Of a stretch of 64,000 nucleotides of DNA, positions 1-8,126 are shown one piece after another. This stretch comes from Leisingera thetidis (GTDB taxonomy: Bacteria > Pseudomonadota > Alphaproteobacteria > Rhodobacterales > Rhodobacteraceae). The position numbers and the translations under genes were made by a program. Each line of letters opens with the position of its first letter. The stretch's first letter is position 1. The stretch spans positions 3,071,001-3,135,000 of the forward strand of contig NZ_CP109787.1 of NCBI RefSeq assembly GCF_025857195.1, read 5' to 3'. The notes beneath the pieces were generated by a model, which was not told the DNA's origin, did no database searches, and was given only the letters and a program-made list of their open reading frames with translations.

Positions 1-2
1 CC

Positions 3-872
3 GAGCTGCTGGGGCTGGTGGATGACCTCGGTCAGAGCGCGGCCCGGATGGGAGACCAGCCCAAACTGGCACGCACCTGCCTGCAGGATGCGGTGGATAT
101 TCGCGCCGGGGACTATTTCGGCGGGGTTGCGCATAATCTGCGCAAGCTGACGGCGCGCGCCGGCGCAGACGCCAGCGATCTGGCAGCCGTGAACCTGGGC
201 GGCAATATCATCGGGCGGTCTGATGATTGTGACCCGGATTTCTTCAATCAGGTCATCCATCAGTTGAATACGGTTCTGGAACAGGCAGGCCTGGCCCATG
301 ATCTGCGCCGCACCGACAATCTGTTTGCCGCGTCGCAAGCTCATGATCCGCTGCAAAACCTGGTGTCCTCGCTGGAACAGATCGCCCGGACGCTTATCCG
401 GTTTGGCGGGGATCTGCGGCTGATGGCGTCAGGGCCCAATGCAGGCTTTGGCGAAATCCGCCTGCCGGTAAAGCAGCCCGGCTCATCGGCCATTCCGGGC
501 AAGATCAATCCGACGGTCCCCGAATTCACTATGCAATGCGCCATGATGGCCTGTGGCCGTGCGGCGACGGTGCGCATGACCCAGGATCACGGGGAACTGG
601 ATTACAACCCGTGGCAGATGCTGGTCGTGATCGCCCTGCTTGACATGATTGCCCTGTTGCAGAGCGGGGTGTCCTCGCTGCGCCGCAACTGTGTACAGGG
701 GCTGGAATTGAACTCCCAGCGCAACACCGAAAATGCGCAAGGGCTGGGCCCGAGCCTCATGCAGGTCAAACGCAAATATGGCTACAGCCGTGCCTCGGCC
801 GTAGCGAAACAGGCCGCGGGCGATGTGTCCATCGTTCGCGCAGCTCTTTCCGGAATAGAGGAAGTACAATGA
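3..872 (+). CDS. Aspartase/fumarase-superfamily lyase, 5' end outside window
   Basis: C-terminal 289 or so residues of a class II fumarase/aspartate ammonia-lyase family enzyme; the frame is open to the left window edge, so the true start is not visible. The superfamily signature GSSAIPGKINP, which carries the mobile loop with the catalytic serine, is at 481-513. These homotetrameric cytosolic enzymes reversibly eliminate ammonia, water or an amine to give fumarate-type products; the substrate cannot be assigned. Its TGA overlaps the ATG of the aldehyde dehydrogenase (ATGA), so the two are translationally coupled and probably serve one catabolic route. Confidence 0.85.
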   Translation, partial: ELLGLVDDLGQSAARMGDQPKLARTCLQDAVDIRAGDYFGGVAHNLRKLTARAGADASDLAAVNLGGNIIGRSDDCDPDFFNQVIHQLNTVLEQAGLAHDLRRTDNLFAASQAHDPLQNLVSSLEQIARTLIRFGGDLRLMASGPNAGFGEIRLPVKQPGSSAIPGKINPTVPEFTMQCAMMACGRAATVRMTQDHGELDYNPWQMLVVIALLDMIALLQSGVSSLRRNCVQGLELNSQRNTENAQGLGPSLMQVKRKYGYSRASAVAKQAAGDVSIVRAALSGIEEVQ

Positions 873-2362
873 CACTCGAAGCAGATCTGAGCTGGGCCAA
901 AACCTGGCTAAAGGCAGAAAAGAAGCAGTATATCAACGGCCAGTGGGTGGCCGGTGCAGGTCAGGCTTGGGATGTGAAGAACCCCGCCACAGGCGAAACC
1001 CTCAGCACCATCGCGCTGGCCGATGCGGGTCAGGCGGATGCCGCCGCAGCTGCCGCCCACCGCTGCCATCAAAGCGATGTCTGGAGCCGCAAGACCACCC
1101 GCAAACAACGCGCCGATGTGCTCAATACCATCGCCCGGCTGATCCGCGAGAACACGCAAAAGCTGGCTATTCTGGAAAGCCTGCCGAACGGCAAGCTGCT
1201 GTCCGAGGCCATGGTGGACGACATCCCGACCTGCGCCGAGATCTTCGAATACTACGCCGGCTGGACCGACAAGTTCTACGGTGAGGTCTCGCCGGTTGAA
1301 GACGGGTTTCTGAACTTCACCAACAAGGAACCCGTGGGCGTCTGCGCCCTGATCGCACCGTGGAACTTTCCGCTCTATCAGGCCAGCCTGAAAATCGCGC
1401 CTGCGCTGGCCATGGGCAACACGGTGGTGATGAAACCCTCCGAATACACGCCGCTGGCCACGCAATTTCTGTTCGAACTGATCGACCGAGAGCTTGACCT
1501 GCCCGCCGGGCTCTTGAACCTGCTGGTTTGTGACGGGCCGGTGGCCAACCACCTGACGGTCAGCCGCGACGTCCACAAGGTGTCCTTTACCGGCAGCACC
1601 AATGTGGGCCGTCAGATCGTGCAGAACTCGGGTCAGTCTAACCTTAAGGCAGTGACCCTGGAACTGGGCGGCAAATCGCCTTGCATCATCTTCGACGACA
1701 CGCCGGATCTGGACGCAGCGATCGACCGCGCCTTTACCGTCATGTTCTCGCACAAGGGCGAGAAATGCTCCGAGCCGACCCGCTTCCTGATCCAGAAAGG
1801 CAGCTATGACTATGTCATGAGCCGCCTGATCGAGAAGGCCGAGGCGGTGCGCTGCGGCGATCCGCTGTCCGCAGATGCGCAACAGGGCCCGCAATGCAAC
1901 GCGGCACAGTTCAAGCGCATCATGGATTACATCGAAATCGGCAAAGGTGAAGCCGAACTGGTCGCTGGCGGTCATGCGGATCAGCAAGGTGACAACGCCA
2001 ACGGCCTGTTCATCCGCCCGACAATTTTTGCGAATGTGCCAGGTTCCGCACGCATTGCTCAGGAGGAAATCTTCGGGCCGGTTCTGTCCTGTACGCCTTT
2101 TGATACCGCCGAAGAGGCGCTGACCCTGGCAAATGACACCACCTATGGCCTGGCCGCCGGGGTCTATACCGCCAACATCAACGTGGCGCACCAAATGGCG
2201 GATCGCTTGGATGCGGGCATGATCTTTGTGAACCGCTATGGCTGTTACGGCCTGTCCAGCCCGTTCGGCGGATTCAAGGAAAGCGGCTGGGGCAAGGAAA
2301 TGGCCATCCATTCGCTGAGTTCCTACACCAAAACCAAAGGGGTCTGGATCGCCTACGGGTGA
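869..2362 (+). CDS. NAD(P)-dependent aldehyde dehydrogenase
   Basis: 497-residue ALDH-superfamily enzyme oxidising an aldehyde to the acid in the cytosol. Visible active-site residues are Asn167 in PWNFPL, Glu265 in TLELGGKSP and the nucleophile Cys300 in GEKC, and the cofactor-binding stretch around FTGSTNVGR (240-248) is present. Length is usual for betaine-aldehyde-like ALDHs. It starts inside the stop codon of the upstream lyase and is followed about 50 bases later by an aldo/keto reductase. The trio could process a semialdehyde; near dddP, 3-carbon products of DMSP breakdown are one possibility, but that is inference. Confidence 0.9.
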   Translation: MTLEADLSWAKTWLKAEKKQYINGQWVAGAGQAWDVKNPATGETLSTIALADAGQADAAAAAAHRCHQSDVWSRKTTRKQRADVLNTIARLIRENTQKLAILESLPNGKLLSEAMVDDIPTCAEIFEYYAGWTDKFYGEVSPVEDGFLNFTNKEPVGVCALIAPWNFPLYQASLKIAPALAMGNTVVMKPSEYTPLATQFLFELIDRELDLPAGLLNLLVCDGPVANHLTVSRDVHKVSFTGSTNVGRQIVQNSGQSNLKAVTLELGGKSPCIIFDDTPDLDAAIDRAFTVMFSHKGEKCSEPTRFLIQKGSYDYVMSRLIEKAEAVRCGDPLSADAQQGPQCNAAQFKRIMDYIEIGKGEAELVAGGHADQQGDNANGLFIRPTIFANVPGSARIAQEEIFGPVLSCTPFDTAEEALTLANDTTYGLAAGVYTANINVAHQMADRLDAGMIFVNRYGCYGLSSPFGGFKESGWGKEMAIHSLSSYTKTKGVWIAYG

Positions 2363-2413
2363 TCCTTCTCCAACCTCTCCACCATCAATTCATTCACTAG
2401 GAAAGACTGTAGA

Positions 2414-3511
2414 ATGAAATACACACGCCTTGGCAATTCGGGCCTGCGCGTCTCTCGGCTGTGCCTTGGAACAATGAACATGGGTTCCAAGGATTGGAAG
2501 CCGTGGATCTTTGACGAAGCCGAAAGCGAGCCGCTGATCGGCCACGCACTGGACAACGGGATCAACTTTGTCGATCTGGCGGACTTTTACTCGGCGGGCG
2601 AAGGCGAAGCTGTGGTGGGCAATATCCTGCGCCGCCTGGCGCGCCGGGATGAGCTGATCCTGACAACCAAACTGGGCTACCAGATCGGTCAGGACGTGAA
2701 CTCTTACGGAACGTCGCGCAAGCATATCCTCGATGCCATCAATGGCTCACTGCAGCGTTTGAAGATGGACTACATCGATATCTACATGCTGCATTACTTC
2801 GACACCGAAACCCCGGTCGAAGAAACCATGGAAGCCCTGAACGACGTCGTACGCAGCGGTAAGGCGCGTTACATCGGCGTGTCGACCATGTACACATGGC
2901 AATTCGCCAAGATCCTGAATGTCTGCGAAAAAAATGGCTGGACCAAGCCGGTCAACATGCAGCTTCAGCTGAATTGCGCCTACCGTGAAGAAGAGCGCGA
3001 AATGATCCCCTACTGCATGGATCAGGGGATTGGTGTGTCGTCCTTCAGCCCGCTGGCGCGGGGCACCCTGGCCAATGATCCCAACTCGACCCGCAACAAG
3101 ACCGACTTCTTTACCGCGCAGATGTACAATGACCAGGCGTCCTATGACATCGCCTGTTCCGTGCAGCGTGTGGCCGAGGCCAAAGGCATCACTTCCTCGC
3201 AGGTGGCGCAGGCCTGGGTTCTGCGCAAGCCAGAGATTTCGTCGATGCTGGTCGGTGCGGACAGTGTTGCCCAACTCGACACTGCCTTTGCGGCGCTTGA
3301 GACAGAACTCGATGCAGAGGATTTGCACGAGATCGAACGCAACTACACGCCCTGTGACCTGATCAACGACTACACAGCAGAAAAGCGCACCCCGCGCACC
3401 CCGCGTGCAGCCATCGGCAAATATGCCGGCCAGACACCGGAAAACCACGACCTGAGCATCCCGAGTACGGCCATCGGCCAATACTCGGATCAGGCGGCAA
3501 ACGTGGCTTGA
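2414..3511 (+). CDS. Aldo/keto reductase
   Basis: 365-residue AKR with the N-terminal signature RLGNSGLRVSRLCLGTM. The catalytic tetrad is readable as Asp54, Tyr59, Lys86 and His127. Expected role is NAD(P)H-dependent reduction of a carbonyl or reverse oxidation of an alcohol in the cytosol. An extra tail after residue 325 holds two similar short segments (AAIGKYAGQ and TAIGQYSDQ), a short internal repeat not typical for the family. Start chosen at the ATG after a GGAAAGA-like ribosome site. A hairpin terminator follows at 3518, closing this transcription unit before dddP. Confidence 0.88.
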   Translation: MKYTRLGNSGLRVSRLCLGTMNMGSKDWKPWIFDEAESEPLIGHALDNGINFVDLADFYSAGEGEAVVGNILRRLARRDELILTTKLGYQIGQDVNSYGTSRKHILDAINGSLQRLKMDYIDIYMLHYFDTETPVEETMEALNDVVRSGKARYIGVSTMYTWQFAKILNVCEKNGWTKPVNMQLQLNCAYREEEREMIPYCMDQGIGVSSFSPLARGTLANDPNSTRNKTDFFTAQMYNDQASYDIACSVQRVAEAKGITSSQVAQAWVLRKPEISSMLVGADSVAQLDTAFAALETELDAEDLHEIERNYTPCDLINDYTAEKRTPRTPRAAIGKYAGQTPENHDLSIPSTAIGQYSDQAANVA

Positions 3512-3517
3512 TCCACT

Positions 3518-3549
3518 GCCCGCGTGCCTCAAGCACGCGGGCATGTTTT
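3518..3549 (+). terminator. Intrinsic terminator between aldo/keto reductase and dddP
   Basis: Perfect 10-base-pair stem (GCCCGCGTGC / GCACGCGGGC) with a five-base loop, followed by ATGTTTTC. The short T tract makes it a moderate terminator. It lies 7 bases after the reductase stop and 36 bases before the chosen dddP start, suggesting that dddP-BCCT is expressed by read-through or from a start within this short gap. Confidence 0.7.
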
Positions 3550-3584
3550 CGCATGTCTCCAAGCTTCTGAAAGGGATGCACAGA

Positions 3585-4922
3585 ATGAACACGCATTACA
3601 GGGATCACCGGAAGATCGACCCAAGCCAGGGCGCACGCCTTGGCGACGGGACGGAAAATGACGGCAACCGGGTCGAGATCGGACCAACCGCGCTCGCCCA
3701 TGCCGAATGGCGCGAGGCGGGTCTGGAACTGCCTGACCTGGCCGAGATGCGCAAAGCCCGCCATAAGCGCCTGACCGACGCCATCGTCGCGCGCGGCTAT
3801 GGCGGCCTTCTGATGTTCGACCCTTTGAACATCCGCTACGCAACCGACACGACGAACATGCAATTGTGGAACACCCACAACCCGTTCCGGGCCTGCCTGC
3901 TCTGCGCCGACGGTTACATGGTTATCTGGGACTACAAGAACGCGCCGTTCCTGGCCGAGTATAATCCGCTTGTCCGCGAGAGCCGGTCCGGCGCGGACAT
4001 GTTCTATTTCGCACGCGGCGACCGGATCGGCCCGGCGGCCGACGCCTTCGCCGCCGAGGTGGCGGACCTGCTTGCCACCCACGCACCGGGCCATACTCAG
4101 ATCGGCATCGACAAGATCCAGCCTGCCGGATTGGACGCGATCCGCCGCGCGGGGTTGGAGTATCGCGACGGCGAGGAAGTCACCGAACGCACGCGGGGAA
4201 TCAAGACCGAGCACGAGTTGCGCGCCATGCGCTGCGCCATCCATTCCTGCGAACGCGCCATGGCCGCAATGGAAGACTTCGCGCGCACGGAGATTCCGAA
4301 CGGCGGGGTGACCGAAGACGACGTCTGGGCCGTGCTGCATGCCGAAAACATCAAACGTGGCGGCGAATGGATCGAAACACGGCTGCTCACCTCGGGGCCG
4401 CGCACAAACCCCTGGTTCCAGGAATGCGGGCCTCGGGTCATCTCCGAGAATGAGATCCTCGCATTCGATACTGATCTGATCGGACCTTACGGCATCTGCG
4501 CTGACCTCAGCCGCACATGGTGGATCGGCGACGACCTGGCGCCGGCCCATATGCGCGAGAGCTATGCCGAGGCCGTCGAACACATCCGCTACAACACGGC
4601 GCTCCTGCAGCCTGGCCTCCACATGGAGGACCTGACCCGCTCATTGCATGTGCTGCAGGACAAGTATCAGGCGCTCAAATACTCCTCGCCGATGCACGGG
4701 GTGGGGATGTGCGATGAGTGGCCTCTGATCGCCTATCCCGACCGTCTGGTGGAAGGTGCCTTCGACGCCGTTCTCGAGCCCGGCCTGACGCTGTGTGTCG
4801 AGGCGCTGGTGGGCGAGGTCGGCGGGGACCACATGGTCAAGCTGGAGGATCAGGGCGTGGTGACCGGCAGCGGGTTCGAGACGATCTCAACCTATCCGCT
4901 CGACGCGCGCCTGATGGGCTGA
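3585..4922 (+). CDS. dddP: DMSP lyase DddP (M24 metallopeptidase fold)
   Basis: 445-residue creatinase/M24-fold enzyme that cleaves dimethylsulfoniopropionate to acrylate and dimethyl sulfide in the cytosol. With the start at 3585 (MNTHYRDHRK, preceded by GAAAGGGA), the di-metal ligands fall at Asp295, Asp297, Asp307, His371, Glu406 and Glu421, and the proposed DMSP-acting residues at Tyr366 and Asp377; as I recall the published structures of Roseobacter DddP, these are the same numbers. The start at 3543 would add 14 residues without a better ribosome site. The next gene is a BCCT carrier, giving an uptake-plus-cleavage pair. A DddP-like paralogue with another substrate is possible but unlikely given full residue conservation. 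Confidence 0.92.
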   Translation: MNTHYRDHRKIDPSQGARLGDGTENDGNRVEIGPTALAHAEWREAGLELPDLAEMRKARHKRLTDAIVARGYGGLLMFDPLNIRYATDTTNMQLWNTHNPFRACLLCADGYMVIWDYKNAPFLAEYNPLVRESRSGADMFYFARGDRIGPAADAFAAEVADLLATHAPGHTQIGIDKIQPAGLDAIRRAGLEYRDGEEVTERTRGIKTEHELRAMRCAIHSCERAMAAMEDFARTEIPNGGVTEDDVWAVLHAENIKRGGEWIETRLLTSGPRTNPWFQECGPRVISENEILAFDTDLIGPYGICADLSRTWWIGDDLAPAHMRESYAEAVEHIRYNTALLQPGLHMEDLTRSLHVLQDKYQALKYSSPMHGVGMCDEWPLIAYPDRLVEGAFDAVLEPGLTLCVEALVGEVGGDHMVKLEDQGVVTGSGFETISTYPLDARLMG

Positions 4923-5017
4923 GCAACCCAGTCAGAATTTGCAATGCGCAAATCCCGCCAGCAAACCCCAAACACAGTCTGCTGGCGGAACAGTTTTCAC
5001 AAACCAGGGAGGAAAGT

Positions 5018-6688
5018 ATGAAACCACCTTTAGGAGAATTGGACATTCCAGTTTCGGAGAGCGGCTTTTACGCCGGGTTTTCGAAAAACGTGGCCGTTGG
5101 CGCCAAGCTGCTCGTCACGGCGCTGATCGTATGGGCCGTAGCCTTTCCCGAGAGCGCTTCATCAGCGCTGGGATCCCTCAACACGCTCATTCTCGGAGTG
5201 TTTAACTACTGGTACATCTATGCAGTAGCCTTCTTCCTCATCCTTTGCCTGGTGCTGGCGCTCCTGCCGGTCTCCGGTCGCTTGCGGTTGGGACTAGACG
5301 GTGAAAAGCCGGAATTTTCGAATTTCTCATGGTTTTCCATGATGTTCAGCGCGGGGATCGGGATCGGGATGCTGACTTTTGCGACCGCTGAACCGATTTA
5401 CCATTTCCAGAACAACCCCAACGTGATCATGGGCGAAGTTGCCGGCACCTCGGCAGAAGCCGTACGCTCGGCCTATATCTGGTCCTTCGCGCATTGGGGG
5501 CTGTCGGCCTGGGGCGCATATGCAATTGCCGGGCTGGCCTTTGCCTATTTTTCCTACCGCCGCAATCTGCCGCTGACGGTGCGCACTGCATTGATCCCGC
5601 TGTTCGGCAAGTCGCTTTCGGGGCCGCTGGGGCATTTGGTCGACATCGTGTCGGTGGTCGCCATTGTTTTGGGCATTGCGCAGACGCTTGGGTTTGGTGT
5701 GGAACAATTCGTGGCCGGCCTGGCACGCGTTGGCGTCGGTGACTGGCTGCTGGTGGCCGACGGAAACGGCGGCCAGAAAGCCTCTTTCGCCGCGATCCTA
5801 TTCGCCCTTTTGGTCATTGTCGGCGCATCTACGCTGTCGGCCCTGTCCGGTGTCGGTCGCGGAATCAAATGGCTGTCGAACCTGAATATGGGGCTGAGCT
5901 TTTTCCTGTTGGCGTTCTTCCTGATCTTCGGATCCACGATGTTCGCTCTCGAAGTGTTTTTCGTCGGCATCTGGGACTACCTGCTCGCGCTGCCGGAAAT
6001 CAGTTTCACCGTGTGGTCTGATGATGGCACCGAGAAGGGTGCGGCTCTGGCCGGATGGCAAGGCGGCTGGACAGTGTTCTATTGGGCCTGGTGGATTGCC
6101 GTGACGCCGTTTGTCGGCCTGTTCCTGGCCCGGATTTCACGCGGTAGAACAGTGCGTGAATTCATTCTTGGCGCGATGATCATTCCGTCGATCATGTGCT
6201 TTATCTGGTTTGCCTTTATCGGTGGAACGGCCATTGATCTGGAACTGAGCGGCGCGGCCGAAAACGCGATCCTGGGCGTTGGGATTTCCGATCAGCTCTA
6301 TGCCACACTTGCGGTCCTGCTCAGCGACGGGCTGACCTGGGTTTTCTCGGTTATCGTCGTCGTATTGCTGCTGACCTATCTGGTGACATCCGCGGACTCG
6401 GCTGTGTTGATCATCAACACGATCAACGCGGCCGGTGACGATGGTCCAAAGGCGCGCCCCCATATCATCTTTTGGGGTATAGCGCTGGCATTGGTCGTTG
6501 GCGCCCTGCTCGTTGTCGGTGGCCTGAAAGCCATTCAAACCGCGATGGTCATCGCCGCGTTGCCGTTCAGCTTTGCGATGGTACTGATGGGCTTTGCACT
6601 GATCAAGGCGATCATCAACGATAGCCGCCGGAACGCGGCAGGAGTCGCATCGACAGTGGATGATGAGGATCCGTTACCGGCTGAGTAA
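5018..6688 (+). CDS. BCCT-family transporter, probable DMSP/betaine uptake
   Basis: 556-residue inner-membrane carrier of the betaine/choline/carnitine family with about 12 hydrophobic segments. The diagnostic tryptophan-rich segment GGWTVFYWAWWIAVTPFVG is followed by LFLARISRGRTVREF, and the glycine-rich TM3 segment reads SAGIGIGMLTF. The start at 5018 is set by an excellent GGGAGGAAAGT site; the reading frame is open further upstream but that part overlaps dddP. Position directly after dddP points to DMSP import driven by Na+ or H+; glycine betaine or choline remain alternatives. A strong terminator follows. Confidence 0.9.
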   Translation: MKPPLGELDIPVSESGFYAGFSKNVAVGAKLLVTALIVWAVAFPESASSALGSLNTLILGVFNYWYIYAVAFFLILCLVLALLPVSGRLRLGLDGEKPEFSNFSWFSMMFSAGIGIGMLTFATAEPIYHFQNNPNVIMGEVAGTSAEAVRSAYIWSFAHWGLSAWGAYAIAGLAFAYFSYRRNLPLTVRTALIPLFGKSLSGPLGHLVDIVSVVAIVLGIAQTLGFGVEQFVAGLARVGVGDWLLVADGNGGQKASFAAILFALLVIVGASTLSALSGVGRGIKWLSNLNMGLSFFLLAFFLIFGSTMFALEVFFVGIWDYLLALPEISFTVWSDDGTEKGAALAGWQGGWTVFYWAWWIAVTPFVGLFLARISRGRTVREFILGAMIIPSIMCFIWFAFIGGTAIDLELSGAAENAILGVGISDQLYATLAVLLSDGLTWVFSVIVVVLLLTYLVTSADSAVLIINTINAAGDDGPKARPHIIFWGIALALVVGALLVVGGLKAIQTAMVIAALPFSFAMVLMGFALIKAIINDSRRNAAGVASTVDDEDPLPAE

Positions 6689-6705
6689 CGGCACACAATA
6701 CTCCC

Positions 6706-6739
6706 AGAGCGCCCGCATGACCTGTTGCGGGCGCTCTTT
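6706..6739 (+). terminator. Intrinsic terminator after the BCCT gene
   Basis: Perfect 12-base-pair stem AGAGCGCCCGCA / TGCGGGCGCTCT with an eight-base loop and a short T run, 17 bases after the transporter stop. It ends the dddP-BCCT unit and marks the edge of the orderly left block before the insertion-sequence debris. Confidence 0.85.
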
Positions 6740-6986
6740 CAGCAATCAATCTGGGGAGGGCTTTGTCAGGTTCTCTGCTCGATGAAGGCGGATTTTTGCC
6801 CCGACAGCCGCACACCAGGTCCGCGCGCATTGGCAACGAACTCCGGCCCATAGCACGTCGGGAAGATTAGCCGCTGAGAGGCTATGGCCACGCGCGCAGC
6901 CCTCAAATCGCGCAGCGGGTAGCCAAAACCGGGTCTCAGGTCTCAACAGTGGTTTTTTGTAAACCACACCGCGGAGGAGGCCGGGT

Positions 6987-7100
6987 ATGACCGCCACCTA
7001 TTCTACTGCGCCGACCTTACTGGTCGCCATCGACATTTCCAAACACCGCCACGAAGTTCTGATCGGTGATCCCGGCAAGAAGCGCCGCCGCCACAGCCGC
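6987..7100 (+). pseudogene. N-terminal fragment of an IS110-family transposase
   Basis: About 37 residues starting MTATYSTAPTLLVAIDISKH resemble the start of IS110-family DEDD transposases, including the first acidic residue in VAIDISKH. A good GGAGGAGG ribosome site precedes the ATG. After roughly residue 38 the frame continues open to 7424 but the sequence no longer resembles IS110 and instead runs antisense through an IS3 relic, so the gene is truncated. The 250 bases upstream (6740-6986) hold no recognisable gene and may be the remains of this element's left end. Confidence 0.6.
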
Positions 7101-7209
7101 TCGATCCAACTGAAACTGACCTGCCAGACTGGATCTCGCAGCGGCACGGCGCCCCCCCCGATATCGGAAGCTGCCATCTTGCCGGACCAGCTCGGTCATT
7201 TCAGCAACC

Positions 7210-7515
7210 AGTCAGCCCTGGTATTCCCGACCCCTTGGACGATGCCGCTGCGCCACCGGCGGGCACATGTTGAGCGCTTGACGCGGACGTGTGTGGTTGT
7301 ATTGCCTGACGCATCAATCAATGACGATCTGCGCCTGTTTTGTGGTCTTCAACCGTTCGGCATTGGGCATCTCACGGCGAAGCGTTCCATTGAAACGTTC
7401 GCTGTATTCGTTCTCCTAGGGTGATCCCGGAAAGATCCGAATTGGGGTCACACCGACCTTCTCGAGCCAGCTCCGGGTTGCCTGGGATGCAAACTTCGGG
7501 CCGCAGCCGGTTTCG
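7210..7515 (-). pseudogene. Degenerate IS3-family transposase (orfB C-terminal) remnant
   Basis: Read on the minus strand the segment gives, with an in-frame stop and frame disturbances, WLEKVGVTPIRIFPGSP, then ENEYSERFNGTLRREMPNAE and RQYNHTRPRQALN. These are the conserved last blocks of IS3-family integrase-like transposases around the third catalytic acidic residue. The upstream D-containing block and the N-terminus are not found, so this is a decayed fragment abutting the IS110 fragment. Confidence 0.7.
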
Positions 7516-7838
7516 AGGGTGTGCCGTGACCAGATGCGGAAGCGCATAATTGTCCCGGTTGCGTCAGGCGTATTATCGAGCTCAGGATTTCTCCCGTGCG
7601 TTAGGACCTAAGCATCAGGGCCCTATTTCTCCGCGCTGAATGCCAGCTGGCCGCATCGGTAAGGAGCACGGCGCAGAAACATTTGAATGGGGTTTTCCAC
7701 ATTCCCGTTGTCTCCGGCCATCCCGATTTTCGCCTTCCTGGCCTATATTTGTCCAGATATCGGAGATCAGCAGGACTGGGCCTGAACACGCGTTTGCGCG
7801 AACGGGAAAGGCTTGCCCCAGGAACAGAAGGACAGGTC
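7516..7838. other. Non-coding leader of the mobilization module, possible oriT region
   Basis: No convincing gene lies here. Mobilization modules usually carry their transfer origin just upstream of the mobC-like gene, so oriT would be expected in this stretch, but I could not find a convincing inverted repeat with an adjacent nick-like sequence. Frames that extend upstream of 7839 lack a ribosome site and family resemblance. Confidence 0.3.
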
Positions 7839-8126
7839 ATGACCGAACGCAGGACCCACATGGTCAAGTTCCGCTTGAGCGAGACTGAGAATCAGCAGCT
7901 GGAACAGATTGCCAGGCAGAGCGGCTTTGCAACAAAAGCAGGTTATCTGCGCCATGCAGCGCTGGAGGCAGGCGGTGGTGATGCGGCCCTTGCAGAGGAG
8001 ATCGGAAAACTCGGTCTGGCGGTCAACGCCCTGCACGGCCGTGTGCCCGCCTCCCGGATCGGCCGTCTCGCCGAAGCGGTCTGCCAGCTGGCCGAGGCTT
8101 TGGCCATGCGCGGGGCGGCACGCTGA
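7839..8126 (+). CDS. MobC-like relaxosome accessory protein
   Basis: 95-residue protein, MTERRTHMVKFRLSETENQQ, with a ribbon-helix-helix-like N-terminus (VKFRLSETENQQLEQIARQSG) typical of plasmid mobilization MobC and relaxosome DNA-binding proteins, followed by a helical tail. The start at 7839 follows AAGGACAGGTC and fits the family; the frame opens earlier at 7683 but without support. The stop overlaps the start of the relaxase gene (TGATG), the usual arrangement. It would bind oriT and assist the relaxase. Confidence 0.75.
   Translation: MTERRTHMVKFRLSETENQQLEQIARQSGFATKAGYLRHAALEAGGGDAALAEEIGKLGLAVNALHGRVPASRIGRLAEAVCQLAEALAMRGAAR

Noticed and set aside
908..2311. 467-codon open frame on the minus strand
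   Set aside because: Exactly antisense to the aldehyde dehydrogenase gene; composition and lack of motifs show it is a high-G+C shadow.
3363..4622. 419-codon open frame on the minus strand
   Set aside because: Antisense to dddP, with no ribosome site and no family resemblance.
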